From Sergeia podlipaevii (Eukaryota; Euglenozoa; Kinetoplastea; Trypanosomatida; Trypanosomatidae), in the NCBI GenBank assembly GCA_030849805.1, contig JASANZ010001702.1, positions 1 to 10,430 on the forward strand: DNA of 10,430 nucleotides, given 5' to 3'. This document shows positions 1-6,944 of the stretch, piece after piece. The notes under the pieces were generated by a model. That model did not search any database. It saw only the letters and a program-made list of their open reading frames with translations, and had not been told where the DNA came from. The translations under genes were made by a program, and so were the position numbers. Position 1 is the stretch's first letter, and each line of letters opens with the position of its first letter.

Positions 1-523
1 CATATATCATAGGGATAGTAGGAGGAGCGGCAGCAGTACTAGGTATCATTCGGAACGTGTTCTTTTTTTAAAAATAAAAAAATATTTTCTTTACTCTTTT
101 CTCTAAAATTACTCCTTTTTGCTTTTTCTTTCGGCTTTTGTGGCAATTTGAGTGCGATGTTTTCTTTTCTGTTTGATCTGCACCTTTTGTCAGATGTGTC
201 AGGAGCAAAATTACTGCGCTGAGCTTTTTTATGCGAGAGGAAAGTGTGTGTGTGTATTGAGAAACGGATTCTGCCGATTGGACTTGAGAGAAAGGAGGGA
301 AATGGAAAGAAGAGAAGAAAGTATATTTTTTTTTTGGAGAAAACAGCAGCAGTATCAACAAAAGAGGAAAATAGTTGGAGGGTATGCTATATTTTCATAC
401 TTGTCCTTTTTCTTTAGTTTTTTTTTTTTTGGCCTTTTCAGAGTGGGGGAAAAGAAACTTGAAAAGGAAAAAAAACACAGACGCAAGAGGACCTAGCAGT
501 GTTCAAAAAAAAATAGATTGGTG

Positions 524-551
524 TGCATATATATATATATCTATATATGCA
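524..551. repeat. AT-rich inverted repeat / hairpin
   Basis: The ten bases TGCATATATA at 524-533 are exactly complementary in reverse to TATATATGCA at 542-551, leaving an eight-base centre. The element can fold as an RNA hairpin or DNA cruciform. It is largely a by-product of a TA repeat, but the matching TGC/GCA ends go slightly beyond simple repeat sequence. No function is evident. Confidence 0.6.
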
Positions 552-576
552 TGATCACGTACTGTGCTCCTTTCTT

Positions 577-600
577 TATATATATATATATATATATATA
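577..600. repeat. (TA)12 dinucleotide tract
   Basis: Twelve uninterrupted TA units follow a short pyrimidine run (TTTCTT). It lies in the non-coding spacer, about 25 bases after the AT inverted repeat. Such tracts are common in trypanosomatid spacers and are likely to vary in length between strains. Confidence 0.9.
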
Positions 601-750
601 CGAGTGTGCAAAATTTAATCACTTAGTTTCTTTTTCTTTTGTCCCCCCTCTGGTTTAAAGGCAACGCCTGAGAAGACGATGAGAAAACAATTATGAAAAA
701 AAAAATAGTGATGTCAAATAACTTGAGTCACTTCACTAGTAGTTGTATGA

Positions 751-783
751 TTTTTTCTCTTCTTTTTCTTTCTTTCTTTGTAG
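751..783 (+). promoter_or_regulatory. Strong polypyrimidine tract plus AG, candidate trans-splice acceptor
   Basis: An uninterrupted pyrimidine run covers 751-779 and is followed at once by GTAG, with the AG at 782-783. This is as good an acceptor by eye as any in the window, yet no convincing gene begins after it. If used, it would give the Vps39-like mRNA an alternative 5' UTR of about 520 bases, or it would cap a separate short transcript. The assignment rests on sequence pattern only. Confidence 0.4.
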
Positions 784-790
784 GCAAGGG

Positions 791-805
791 TATTATTATT
801 ATTAT
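791..805. repeat. (TAT)5 trinucleotide tract
   Basis: Five TAT units follow just after the acceptor-like AG at 782-783. It is simple-sequence DNA in the spacer with no visible function. Confidence 0.8.
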
Positions 806-986
806 CATTTTTGTTACCTTTATTTTTGTAAGCGGATGCATTGTTTCGTGATAGATGATATACGCACGAAACAAAATATAAAAAAAAACAAATGATAGCT
901 GAAAGTTCATTACAATTTACGTTTTTCAATGAGGAGAGACTCACAACAGCTTACCACGCGAGAGCTGTGGTGCGTGTGTCCGTGTC

Positions 987-1004
987 TGTGTGTGTGTGTG
1001 TGTG
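987..1004. repeat. (TG)9 dinucleotide tract
   Basis: Nine TG units lie within a wider TG-rich stretch beginning near 968. The tract produces the Val/Cys runs seen on translation and is one reason the local open frames are not accepted as genes. Purine-pyrimidine alternation of this kind can adopt Z-DNA, but there is no evidence that it matters here. Confidence 0.85.
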
Positions 1005-1148
1005 TATACGATTCTCTTCTTTGAGCTTCTTCACGGGCTCCAATGCGCATGAAAGTGGCGTAGCTGGTATAATCTTTCAGGGCGGACACTCTATTCTCTT
1101 CCCTTATAGTAATATGAAAAGAAATAGTGCTCATTTTTTTTAATGATG

Positions 1149-1213
1149 CTTTTTTTTCTTTCTTTCTCTTTTTCTTTTTTTTGTCCGCATATGCATCTGT
1201 CTGTCTACTGCAG
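1149..1213 (+). promoter_or_regulatory. Predicted spliced-leader acceptor of the Vps39-like gene
   Basis: A nearly pure pyrimidine run covers 1149-1182. The first AG after it is at 1212-1213, within CTGCAG. Trypanosomatids usually use the first AG after a long polypyrimidine tract as the trans-splice acceptor, so the mature mRNA is expected to start at 1214 with a 5' UTR of 93 bases before the ATG at 1307. Later AGs at 1254-1255 and 1259-1260 are possible alternatives. Confidence 0.6.
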
Positions 1214-1240
1214 ATGAGAGCAATTGTAGGTACAGTTTAA
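1214..1240 (+). other. Upstream mini-ORF in the Vps39-like 5' UTR
   Basis: An ATG lies directly after the predicted acceptor AG, opening an eight-codon frame that ends with TAA at 1238-1240. If splicing occurs at 1213, this ATG is the first one after the spliced leader, and scanning ribosomes would meet it before the main start at 1307. It could reduce translation of the main frame. If splicing occurs at 1255 or 1260 instead, it is removed from the mRNA. Confidence 0.4.
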
Positions 1241-1265
1241 AAAAGTAATCACCAGCATAGAAAGT

Positions 1266-1295
1266 TATATATATATAGAGAGAGAGAAAGAGAAG
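1266..1295. repeat. (TA)6 followed by a GA-rich purine tract
   Basis: Six TA units at 1266-1277 run into an AG-rich purine stretch to 1295, just upstream of the start codon at 1307. It lies in the predicted 5' UTR. A longer TA tract sits at a similar distance before the next gene. Confidence 0.8.
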
Positions 1296-1306
1296 ATTCT
1301 CAAGAA

Positions 1307-4300
1307 ATGGAAACCAAGGTTTTGTACTCTAATGCAGATGTCACCATCACTGCGTTGGCAGTGCTCCCTATTGAGCGCCTTGCACTGTTACCCATCCGTC
1401 CCGCTGGTGCCGCTGAGGTCGAACCTCTTGGTGGTTTGGACGCGGCAACGAAGCGTGTGGAGAGGAAGCTTCTTTACTCTGATCCTCATTCGGCTATGAA
1501 GTCTCTTTCCCTTCCTGAGAGTGGTGGGGAGCTGCGCTCTCTGCTCTACATTGGCTGCGATGACAGCACGCTGGTATCGCTTCGGTGTGTTGTTCAGCGA
1601 TCCCCTGCTGCGGCGGCAGCAGCACCATCTAGCGATCAGCCCGATGGATATCGCGTTGCTATGCTTCCTCACGCAAAAGTGCATCTAGATGAAGGTAGCG
1701 TATGCAGTGATGACGGGCCTGTCCGACACTCTCGCTCGATAACAAGCATTCTTGCCTCTCCTGGTATTCCTTTACTTTTCGTGGTGCTAGGTGGCACTGC
1801 GCGTGTGCTGCATACAGTTTCACTGGAAGTGGTTAGCAATACCTACTTGGAGCCGCTGCAGCTTGGCTCACGACCCCCCATTCACGCCTGCTGCGTTGCA
1901 AAGGACCAGGAATATTCTAAACTTGGCACTTCAGTAGGGGTATCAGAGAGCGGTGCGGATGGCGAAGGCCACGAGGATGCTAGCGGTGGCTTCAGCTCTC
2001 CTCACCGCGTGGCGTTGCTGTTAGGCAGCACTGTTGTGGCACTGGTTCGATGCACCAGAAGTGGTGCTTTCTTTCTTCATGGTCAGACGAAGCTATGGAG
2101 CGGTGCTACTTCTGGAAAAGGTGACAGTGCGTCCTCTTTTCTTCCCGTTCCCGAGGGAACTAGCTGCTTGATTTGGCAAGCAGATACCATCGTGACGGGC
2201 TCTTTAATGGGGTACTGTGTCTTTGACGCCATCACGACATCCCTGTGCTTTCGTCTCTCTGTTGGCTCTCAAAGGGCTCCGTTCTTGGAGTACGTCTGCG
2301 GGTCTGGTGGCTTATGGTGGGATGAGTACGCTGGGGAGGCTTCCGGGAGCGGCACGCGGCACGAGGGAAACGGCGACAAAGACGGAGCGGCAGCACGTCT
2401 GTCAGTATGGGAGAAGTTGAGTGGCGCGGTAGCGCACACTGCTAGTACCACCATGGATGATAGCAGCAGCAATTGCGAGGGGATTGATGAGTGGAATGGT
2501 GAGCAGCCTTATGAAGGACTCATGAAGAATGGGCAGAAGCGGCAGTGGCCCTGTGGTGTGGTGTTCCGGACTGGCTCTGCGCTACGCGTATGTGACTGCC
2601 GGCATGGCTCTGACTCTGTGGATTTTTCCAGTGCACCCCCGCTGATAGCTGCGCATGGAGACGATAAAGGACTGGGAGAGATTGAAAGGTGTTATGGATT
2701 GCCGCCTTTCCTGTTTGGTATTGAAGCTGCTAGTCAAAGCGCCCGTGGTGGCGGCGGTGCTGACGAGCGTGCTGGAGCGAGCTGGAGAGTGCAGTTGCTC
2801 TCCTGCATGGGCGGTGAGCGCTGGATTCCTTTGGCCCCTACGTCGCCCTCACAAATAGGCGGTGACAGCAGCGGCATTACGGAGGGCATCTTCAGCAGTG
2901 AATATATGACTGGTTTTGTGACTTTCCCACTTGGCCTGCTAGGCTTCTCTCCTCACACGGTAGAAGTTGCACTACTGAAGCCGACGGAGACTCACGTGGA
3001 TGCACTTGTTGAGAATGGACTCTATGTGCGCGCGCTGCGTTATCTCAACTTGTGCTTGGGCGACAGCCGATGTTTTTATAACGTGAATCGGCCACCTTCT
3101 ATCGTGAATGACAACCCAGACGGCGATGGTGATGATGGTGATGCAGAGACTGAACAGTTTGAACTAGAGGCGGAGGAGGCACGTGCCACTGTGTGCGAGC
3201 GCTGTGCGGCGGATGCGTGGAGGCGTGCACAATATGCGGTTGCGCTGGAGCTTTATGGTCTTGCGGGGACGCCAATTCGAAAGGTACTTCGCGAGCATTG
3301 CGTGGAGTTACTCGCAACGATACCTGATTATCGCGCGGGAACTGCTGAGACGTTTGAAAAGCAGCACGACGCTGCTCACGTTGCGCTTTATGCTTTTTTG
3401 ATGCATCGCTTCTACTGGGCGGTTCAAGAGGACATGATGAGCGAGCACGAGGTGTCTCCTATCAGCAGCACCACTACTGCGTCAAGTGTAGCTAGTGTGG
3501 AGCAGGTGGAGAGGCAGAGCATCCCTCTGGAAACCGCCGCTTCCAATGCTGCTCCAGTAACTAGCCCAAGGCGAATGAGACGCGGCACGGAGGAGCGTAG
3601 GGCTCTTGAATTTGCCATATTTCGTCTTCTTTGCATTTTCAGTGAGGATTACGTGGATGCGCTCTTTGAGAAGGAGGAAAGGGAGAGTGCCGATAGCAAC
3701 GATGGGTCAGTGATCCACTCAAGCGCTGGTAATGATGTGCAGGGCCCTACGGCAGGGCCTCTTTATTTCTTTACGTATGCCCGTTATCTCCCAATGAAGC
3801 TCTGCACTGGTCTCGCTCGGTCCTCACGCCCCCGCATGGTGCCGCTATTGTTGTCGTTGGCTGACCGCTCCGCAGATGCCATGCGACTGTGCCGTACCTC
3901 TTGCTGTCGTCACAGTGGCCTTCCTTCATGGGGCACTGCCACTGATGCCGTTCTCAGCAGCAACAGCGGCACCAGCTGTGATGGGGTTTGCAATGGTGAT
4001 GGCGAGGCTAACGAGGCGTCACGGTGGGTGCGACAGGCGGGTCGAGTGCTTCGCGTTGCCCCCCTCTCCCAGTCGCTGGAACTTTACCGAGAGCACTTTA
4101 CGTGGATGGTGGCCACAGATGCTTCTGAAGGGGTTGCGGCCTTGATGCTTGATCCGCATCGGCCATCATTTTCTGACGTGTTTCCTGTGCTGATGAGTTG
4201 TAGCGGTGTGCATGGATACAGTCAACGTGGTGAAGCAGCAGAGCCTTTTCTTTACTATTTACGGTTTCTTGTTTACTCTCTTGGTGAGCGTGATGGGCTT

Positions 4301-5629
4301 GTGCACACAACCTACGCTTGCCATCTAGCAAATATGGTGAAGGAGCTACACCGTGTCGCCATAGGCACGAGGACGCCAGAGGCGGAGGCGGCCGCTCTTC
4401 GTGTTCCAGCAGGTGAGGAAGCTGGTGTACTAGGCAAACTGCGTGCGGAGCTGCTTGCTTTTCTTGTGGTGACCCCACCTCGGTACGATATCGCGACGGT
4501 CCTGCACACTCTACGTGAGCTAGGGCTTGGTGAGGAGCAAGAAGCGGTGGCCCACGCCGCTGGGGATTACATTGGCGTTCTCATCGTGCTGGTGTATGTT
4601 TTGGATGATGTGGAAGGGGCCCAGCAGTACTGCGTGGAACAGCATCGCTTGAGATGTGCCAGCGCCTCCCGAGAGAATCTAAGGCGACGAGGTACTCTAC
4701 GCAACTACTGCGGTAGCGAAGAAGTGCTTCGGCACGGCACCGGAAAGGTTTCTGGGCAGCAGCAACAGGAAAGGACAGGTGAAATTAACAAGTACACTGG
4801 TGAAACAATATGCAGCAGCCCCAACAGCAAGAGCGGCACCTGGGCGGCAGATGCACCGCCGTTAACGCCACTACTACCAACGCTGCCATCCTCCTATGAT
4901 GATGAGGAGGAGGAGGAGCCAGTGAGGCCAGGAGGGACGCTGCGCTTTCCAACAGTGGACTGCCTGACACACATAGAGCAAGAGATGCGTACTGCTAGAG
5001 TGTACACCACCCTGGCGTGCGCCAATGACGCCGTTATCGAGGAGGAAGATGAGGACAATGCCGGCGAGTCTCCTGGTGCTGCTGGTGTTGATGTAGGGCG
5101 AAGAGGGGACCACATTGGACTCGCAGAGGAAGAGGAAAAGGAAGGTGCCGCGGCGTACAGTGACCAGCGCTTCAACACGTATCTTCACGCGCTGCTTAAC
5201 GTTCTCTTAGTTCCTCCTCACGATGGTGCCGCTCCACGGTTGCAAGATGCGCTTCGTGTTCTGGACGCACACTCTTTCGCTATCAATCCCCTTCTACTGC
5301 TTCAGTGCTTGCCTGCGGAGCTTCCTCTGGCCGCGATCGCGCCGTATCTATCGCGCGCTTTGCGTACTGCAGAGCTAGACGTGTACATGTCCGAGATGGA
5401 GGCGGTGGCAGCCGAAGCGGCGCTGGACACTGCAAGGCAGTACCACGCCCGCTTGCAGGAGCGGTGTGTGTGGGTGGACTCGCACCGCCGCTGTCCTGTG
5501 TGCCACAGCGACTTCGAGGGGAAGGACTTGTTGGCCGTGTTTCCAAACTTGAAAGTAACGCACTTTCGTTGCCATGGGAACCCTCACCTGGACCCCGAGC
5601 GTGGGGTGCCTTTCAGCGATGTGCTGTGA
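1307..5629 (+). CDS. Vps39/Vps3-family HOPS or CORVET tethering subunit
   Basis: A 1440-residue protein with the architecture of the Vam6/Vps39/TGFBRAP1 family. These proteins are subunits of the HOPS or CORVET complexes, which tether endosomes, lysosomes and vacuoles with Rab GTPases. An N-terminal CNH-like beta region covers roughly residues 1-545, with a typical stretch near 286-311 (CLIWQADTIVTGSLMGY). An alpha-solenoid follows, beginning at VEVALL (552) and ENGLYVRALRYL (about 568), with another repeat near 637-661. The C-terminus carries a zinc-finger-like Vps39 domain: C1396-P-V-C1399, then H1419-F-R-C1422-H1423. The protein is longer than the roughly 850-1050 residues usual in animals and yeast. 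Extra length lies in Ala-, Ser- and acid-rich insertions near 100-106, 600-620 and 1145-1265. The start is the first in-frame ATG after the predicted splice acceptor. Family membership is well supported; the choice between Vps39 and Vps3 is not settled. Confidence 0.85.
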   Translation: METKVLYSNADVTITALAVLPIERLALLPIRPAGAAEVEPLGGLDAATKRVERKLLYSDPHSAMKSLSLPESGGELRSLLYIGCDDSTLVSLRCVVQRSPAAAAAAPSSDQPDGYRVAMLPHAKVHLDEGSVCSDDGPVRHSRSITSILASPGIPLLFVVLGGTARVLHTVSLEVVSNTYLEPLQLGSRPPIHACCVAKDQEYSKLGTSVGVSESGADGEGHEDASGGFSSPHRVALLLGSTVVALVRCTRSGAFFLHGQTKLWSGATSGKGDSASSFLPVPEGTSCLIWQADTIVTGSLMGYCVFDAITTSLCFRLSVGSQRAPFLEYVCGSGGLWWDEYAGEASGSGTRHEGNGDKDGAAARLSVWEKLSGAVAHTASTTMDDSSSNCEGIDEWNGEQPYEGLMKNGQKRQWPCGVVFRTGSALRVCDCRHGSDSVDFSSAPPLIAAHGDDKGLGEIERCYGLPPFLFGIEAASQSARGGGGADERAGASWRVQLLSCMGGERWIPLAPTSPSQIGGDSSGITEGIFSSEYMTGFVTFPLGLLGFSPHTVEVALLKPTETHVDALVENGLYVRALRYLNLCLGDSRCFYNVNRPPSIVNDNPDGDGDDGDAETEQFELEAEEARATVCERCAADAWRRAQYAVALELYGLAGTPIRKVLREHCVELLATIPDYRAGTAETFEKQHDAAHVALYAFLMHRFYWAVQEDMMSEHEVSPISSTTTASSVASVEQVERQSIPLETAASNAAPVTSPRRMRRGTEERRALEFAIFRLLCIFSEDYVDALFEKEERESADSNDGSVIHSSAGNDVQGPTAGPLYFFTYARYLPMKLCTGLARSSRPRMVPLLLSLADRSADAMRLCRTSCCRHSGLPSWGTATDAVLSSNSGTSCDGVCNGDGEANEASRWVRQAGRVLRVAPLSQSLELYREHFTWMVATDASEGVAALMLDPHRPSFSDVFPVLMSCSGVHGYSQRGEAAEPFLYYLRFLVYSLGERDGLVHTTYACHLANMVKELHRVAIGTRTPEAEAAALRVPAGEEAGVLGKLRAELLAFLVVTPPRYDIATVLHTLRELGLGEEQEAVAHAAGDYIGVLIVLVYVLDDVEGAQQYCVEQHRLRCASASRENLRRRGTLRNYCGSEEVLRHGTGKVSGQQQQERTGEINKYTGETICSSPNSKSGTWAADAPPLTPLLPTLPSSYDDEEEEEPVRPGGTLRFPTVDCLTHIEQEMRTARVYTTLACANDAVIEEEDEDNAGESPGAAGVDVGRRGDHIGLAEEEEKEGAAAYSDQRFNTYLHALLNVLLVPPHDGAAPRLQDALRVLDAHSFAINPLLLLQCLPAELPLAAIAPYLSRALRTAELDVYMSEMEAVAAEAALDTARQYHARLQERCVWVDSHRRCPVCHSDFEGKDLLAVFPNLKVTHFRCHGNPHLDPERGVPFSDVL

Positions 5630-5864
5630 GCACACATGGGGGAGCTATCTTTGCTACTATTCTATTCCCCCTCCTCTCTGTTTTGAGAGTAACTTCATAG
5701 AATTGTTACTATTCTTTTTATCAAGAAAGCGTTTCTCAATTTTTATTGCTATCTTCACATCTTCAAATAACAAAAAAGAAACAACGCAAAGGAAAGTCTC
5801 ACGGGAGCAACATTACATAAAAAGGAGGAAAACGCATTGAGTTACAGAGAGAAACTGGTGAGCA

Positions 5865-5975
5865 TCTTTCTATCCTTCTTTTCATCTTGTACGCTTTCTT
5901 TATCGGCACCCATTTTGGTCCCATTCTGTAATAATAATAATATTATTAATATTTTTGCGTGTACAAACAAACAAG
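5865..5975 (+). promoter_or_regulatory. Predicted spliced-leader acceptor of the DUF1648-like gene
   Basis: A pyrimidine-rich run covers about 5865-5902. The first AG after it is at 5974-5975, which predicts a 5' UTR of 111 bases with no upstream ATG. A second, shorter pyrimidine run at 6052-6063 followed by AG at 6078-6079 could act as an alternative acceptor, leaving only seven bases before the ATG at 6087. Confidence 0.5.
5935..5948. repeat. AAT/ATT palindrome
   Basis: TAATAATATTATTA is a perfect 14-base palindrome inside a longer run of AAT and ATT units. It lies between the polypyrimidine tract and the predicted acceptor AG, so it could influence acceptor accessibility. It may equally be simple-sequence drift. 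Confidence 0.6.
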
Positions 5976-6028
5976 CAAAAATTGAACACCAACTGAAGAG
6001 AAACATATATTGAGAATTGAAGGGTTAC

Positions 6029-6046
6029 TATATATATATATATATA
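6029..6046. repeat. (TA)9 dinucleotide tract
   Basis: Nine TA units end 40 bases before the start codon at 6087, in the predicted 5' UTR. The Vps39-like gene has a shorter TA tract at a comparable position. Confidence 0.9.
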
Positions 6047-6086
6047 TTTAACCTCTCCTTCTTGACATCAACATCAAAGCGGGAAG

Positions 6087-6542
6087 ATGCCGGAATCCAC
6101 CGCGCTCCTCTCACGCTTTTGCCAGAGTAAGGTGTACGCGGGCATGCTTGGCGCTGCGCTCGGGACGAGCGTTGTGCACTACGCCGCAAACGCCACTAGA
6201 CTCTCTGGTGATGTACCCATCCACTTTGACTATCGTGGGCGTCCCGACAGCTTTGCCAGTCAAAAGTTTTTCTTTATGTATCCTGCCTTGGTTGCTCTCT
6301 TTACAGGATTTGGCTACATGTTACATACTGGCGAGGTGCGGCTGCGGGAGGGGGATCGGCCTGTGGCGTGTGTGGCACTCGTGGCATCAAATTTTCTTCT
6401 TGTATGCTGCCAGATATCGTCAGCGCGCATATCACAGGGTAAGTCCACCCGCATGCCAGTTGCTGTGCTTGCTGCTGCTATCTTTACTATAGGGTCATGT
6501 TCAGTCTATTCGCTGATAAATGGATTGCTGATTAGCAAGTGA
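6087..6542 (+). CDS. Small four-helix membrane protein, DUF1648/SdpI-like
   Basis: A 151-residue protein with four likely membrane helices, at about 18-36, 60-80, 92-112 and 124-149. Between helices 1 and 2 lies the stretch VPIHFDYRGRPDSFASQ (43-59). It resembles the conserved loop of DUF1648, in which a Pro is followed by His-Phe, then Gly, x, Pro-Asp and a Ser-Lys/Gln leading into the next helix. P44, H46, F47, G51, P53 and D54 fit, as does a Pro in the following helix (P66). In bacteria DUF1648 occurs in SdpI, the immunity and signalling protein for the SdpC toxin, and in other membrane proteins of unknown function. Its role here is unknown. Nothing in the first 17 residues is a clear secretory or mitochondrial signal. 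Start and stop are clear, with the ATG just after a plausible acceptor. A different small membrane family with a chance loop match remains possible. Confidence 0.65.
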   Translation: MPESTALLSRFCQSKVYAGMLGAALGTSVVHYAANATRLSGDVPIHFDYRGRPDSFASQKFFFMYPALVALFTGFGYMLHTGEVRLREGDRPVACVALVASNFLLVCCQISSARISQGKSTRMPVAVLAAAIFTIGSCSVYSLINGLLISK

Positions 6543-6575
6543 AGTATTGGCGGTCGCGCCTTTTTTTTTCTGAGA

Positions 6576-6593
6576 TTTTTTTTTTTTTTTTTT
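6576..6593. repeat. T18 homopolymer
   Basis: Eighteen consecutive T residues lie 34 bases after the stop of the small membrane-protein gene. The run is probably part of its 3' UTR or a pyrimidine tract. Its length may be unreliable in sequencing. Confidence 0.9.
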
Positions 6594-6789
6594 GCGTGTG
6601 TTTTCGTGTACTATTGTTTTGTTCTTCCTGCTTCTGTGCCATTCTTTATTTTTCTGAAGATAACAATTTTCTTAATGTGCTGCATATGGTCGATACAATA
6701 TTGGTTGAGGAGTAAACTTGCTTTTTTTTTTGTAGATAGTGGTTGTCATCCGCCGTTACTAATTTTTATTATTTGCGTCTGATGAATAG

Positions 6790-6864
6790 TTTTCTGCGAT
6801 TTTCTCCCTTATGTTTTTGGTTCTGTCGCCCTTGTTTGTTCTTTGCTTATTATTTGTTGTGAAG
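6790..6864 (+). promoter_or_regulatory. Predicted spliced-leader acceptor of the dsRBD-like gene
   Basis: A long T-rich, pyrimidine-rich stretch covers 6790-6858 and contains no AG. The first AG follows at 6863-6864, predicting an 80-base 5' UTR. Other AGs at 6873-6874 and 6927-6928 could be used instead; the last would leave only 16 bases before the ATG at 6945. Confidence 0.5.
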
Positions 6865-6875
6865 TACATATAAGA

Positions 6876-6893
6876 ATGAAACTTCAAACATAA
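6876..6893 (+). other. Upstream mini-ORF in the dsRBD-like gene 5' UTR
   Basis: An ATG at 6876 opens a five-codon frame ending with TAA at 6891-6893. It is retained if splicing occurs at 6864 or 6874 and lost if it occurs at 6928, so acceptor choice could switch it on or off. Confidence 0.35.
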
Positions 6894-6944
6894 ATACCCA
6901 TTTTTGTTTACGTCTGCGGGTATATTAGCTGTAACAACGTCACC

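Larger units (their letters stand above)
1..1306. other. Long AT-rich spacer without a convincing protein gene
   Basis: No reading frame here looks like a real protein. The longest ones translate to runs of Phe, Lys, Ser and Val/Cys produced by T-rich, A-rich and TG-repeat DNA. The region holds several pyrimidine runs followed by AG (AG at 192-193, 440-441, 659-660, 782-783 and 1212-1213), a (TA)12 tract, a (TG)9 tract, a TAT tract and an AT-rich inverted repeat. It probably combines the 3' UTR of a gene left of the window, an intergenic spacer and the 5' UTR of the Vps39-like gene. No tRNA or rRNA could be recognised by eye. A short non-coding RNA cannot be excluded. Confidence 0.6.
5630..6086. 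other. Spacer between the Vps39-like and DUF1648-like genes
   Basis: No gene is visible. The sequence contains the 3' UTR of the upstream gene, T-rich and A-rich runs, a good polypyrimidine tract with an AG at 5974-5975, a 14-base perfect palindrome of AAT/ATT units at 5935-5948, and a (TA)9 tract. The polyadenylation site of the upstream gene is expected in this spacer, upstream of the polypyrimidine tract, but no motif fixes it. Confidence 0.7.
6543..6944. other. T-rich spacer before the dsRBD-like gene
   Basis: No gene is visible. The sequence is strongly T-rich, with T9 at 6561-6569 and T18 at 6576-6593, and a shorter pyrimidine tract followed by AG at 6734-6735. It presumably holds the 3' UTR and polyadenylation site of the upstream gene and the acceptor of the downstream gene. 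Confidence 0.7.

Noticed and set aside
152..496. 114-residue open frame on the + strand
   Set aside because: The translation is dominated by Phe, Lys, Arg and Glu runs from T-rich and A-rich DNA, with no domain-like pattern; the opposite strand is equally open.
892..1143. 83-residue open frame after the acceptor-like AG at 783
   Set aside because: Its middle is Val/Cys from the (TG)9 tract and the rest has no recognisable pattern. A real short gene here is not excluded, but it cannot be supported.
3099..3317. His-rich minus-strand frame that looks like a metal-binding stretch
   Set aside because: The His run is the reverse of GAT-rich codons encoding the Asp-rich insertion of the Vps39-like protein.
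4098..4478. 126-residue minus-strand open frame inside the Vps39-like gene
   Set aside because: It is an antisense shadow of a clearly coding region, rich in His, Pro and Gln as expected from reverse-reading GC-rich codons.
5305..5700. 131-residue + strand frame overlapping the end of the Vps39-like gene
   Set aside because: It overlaps the zinc-finger-like end in another frame, and the Vps39 frame carries the recognisable motif.
6148..6492. 114-residue + strand frame inside the small membrane-protein gene
   Set aside because: It lies inside the 151-residue frame. That frame has the DUF1648-like loop and a sensible helix layout; this one has only Leu/Cys-rich sequence typical of a shifted frame.
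6576..6593. T18 run considered as a Pol III or bacterial-type terminator
   Set aside because: There is no upstream hairpin of GC pairs and no small RNA gene before it; T runs are common throughout these spacers.
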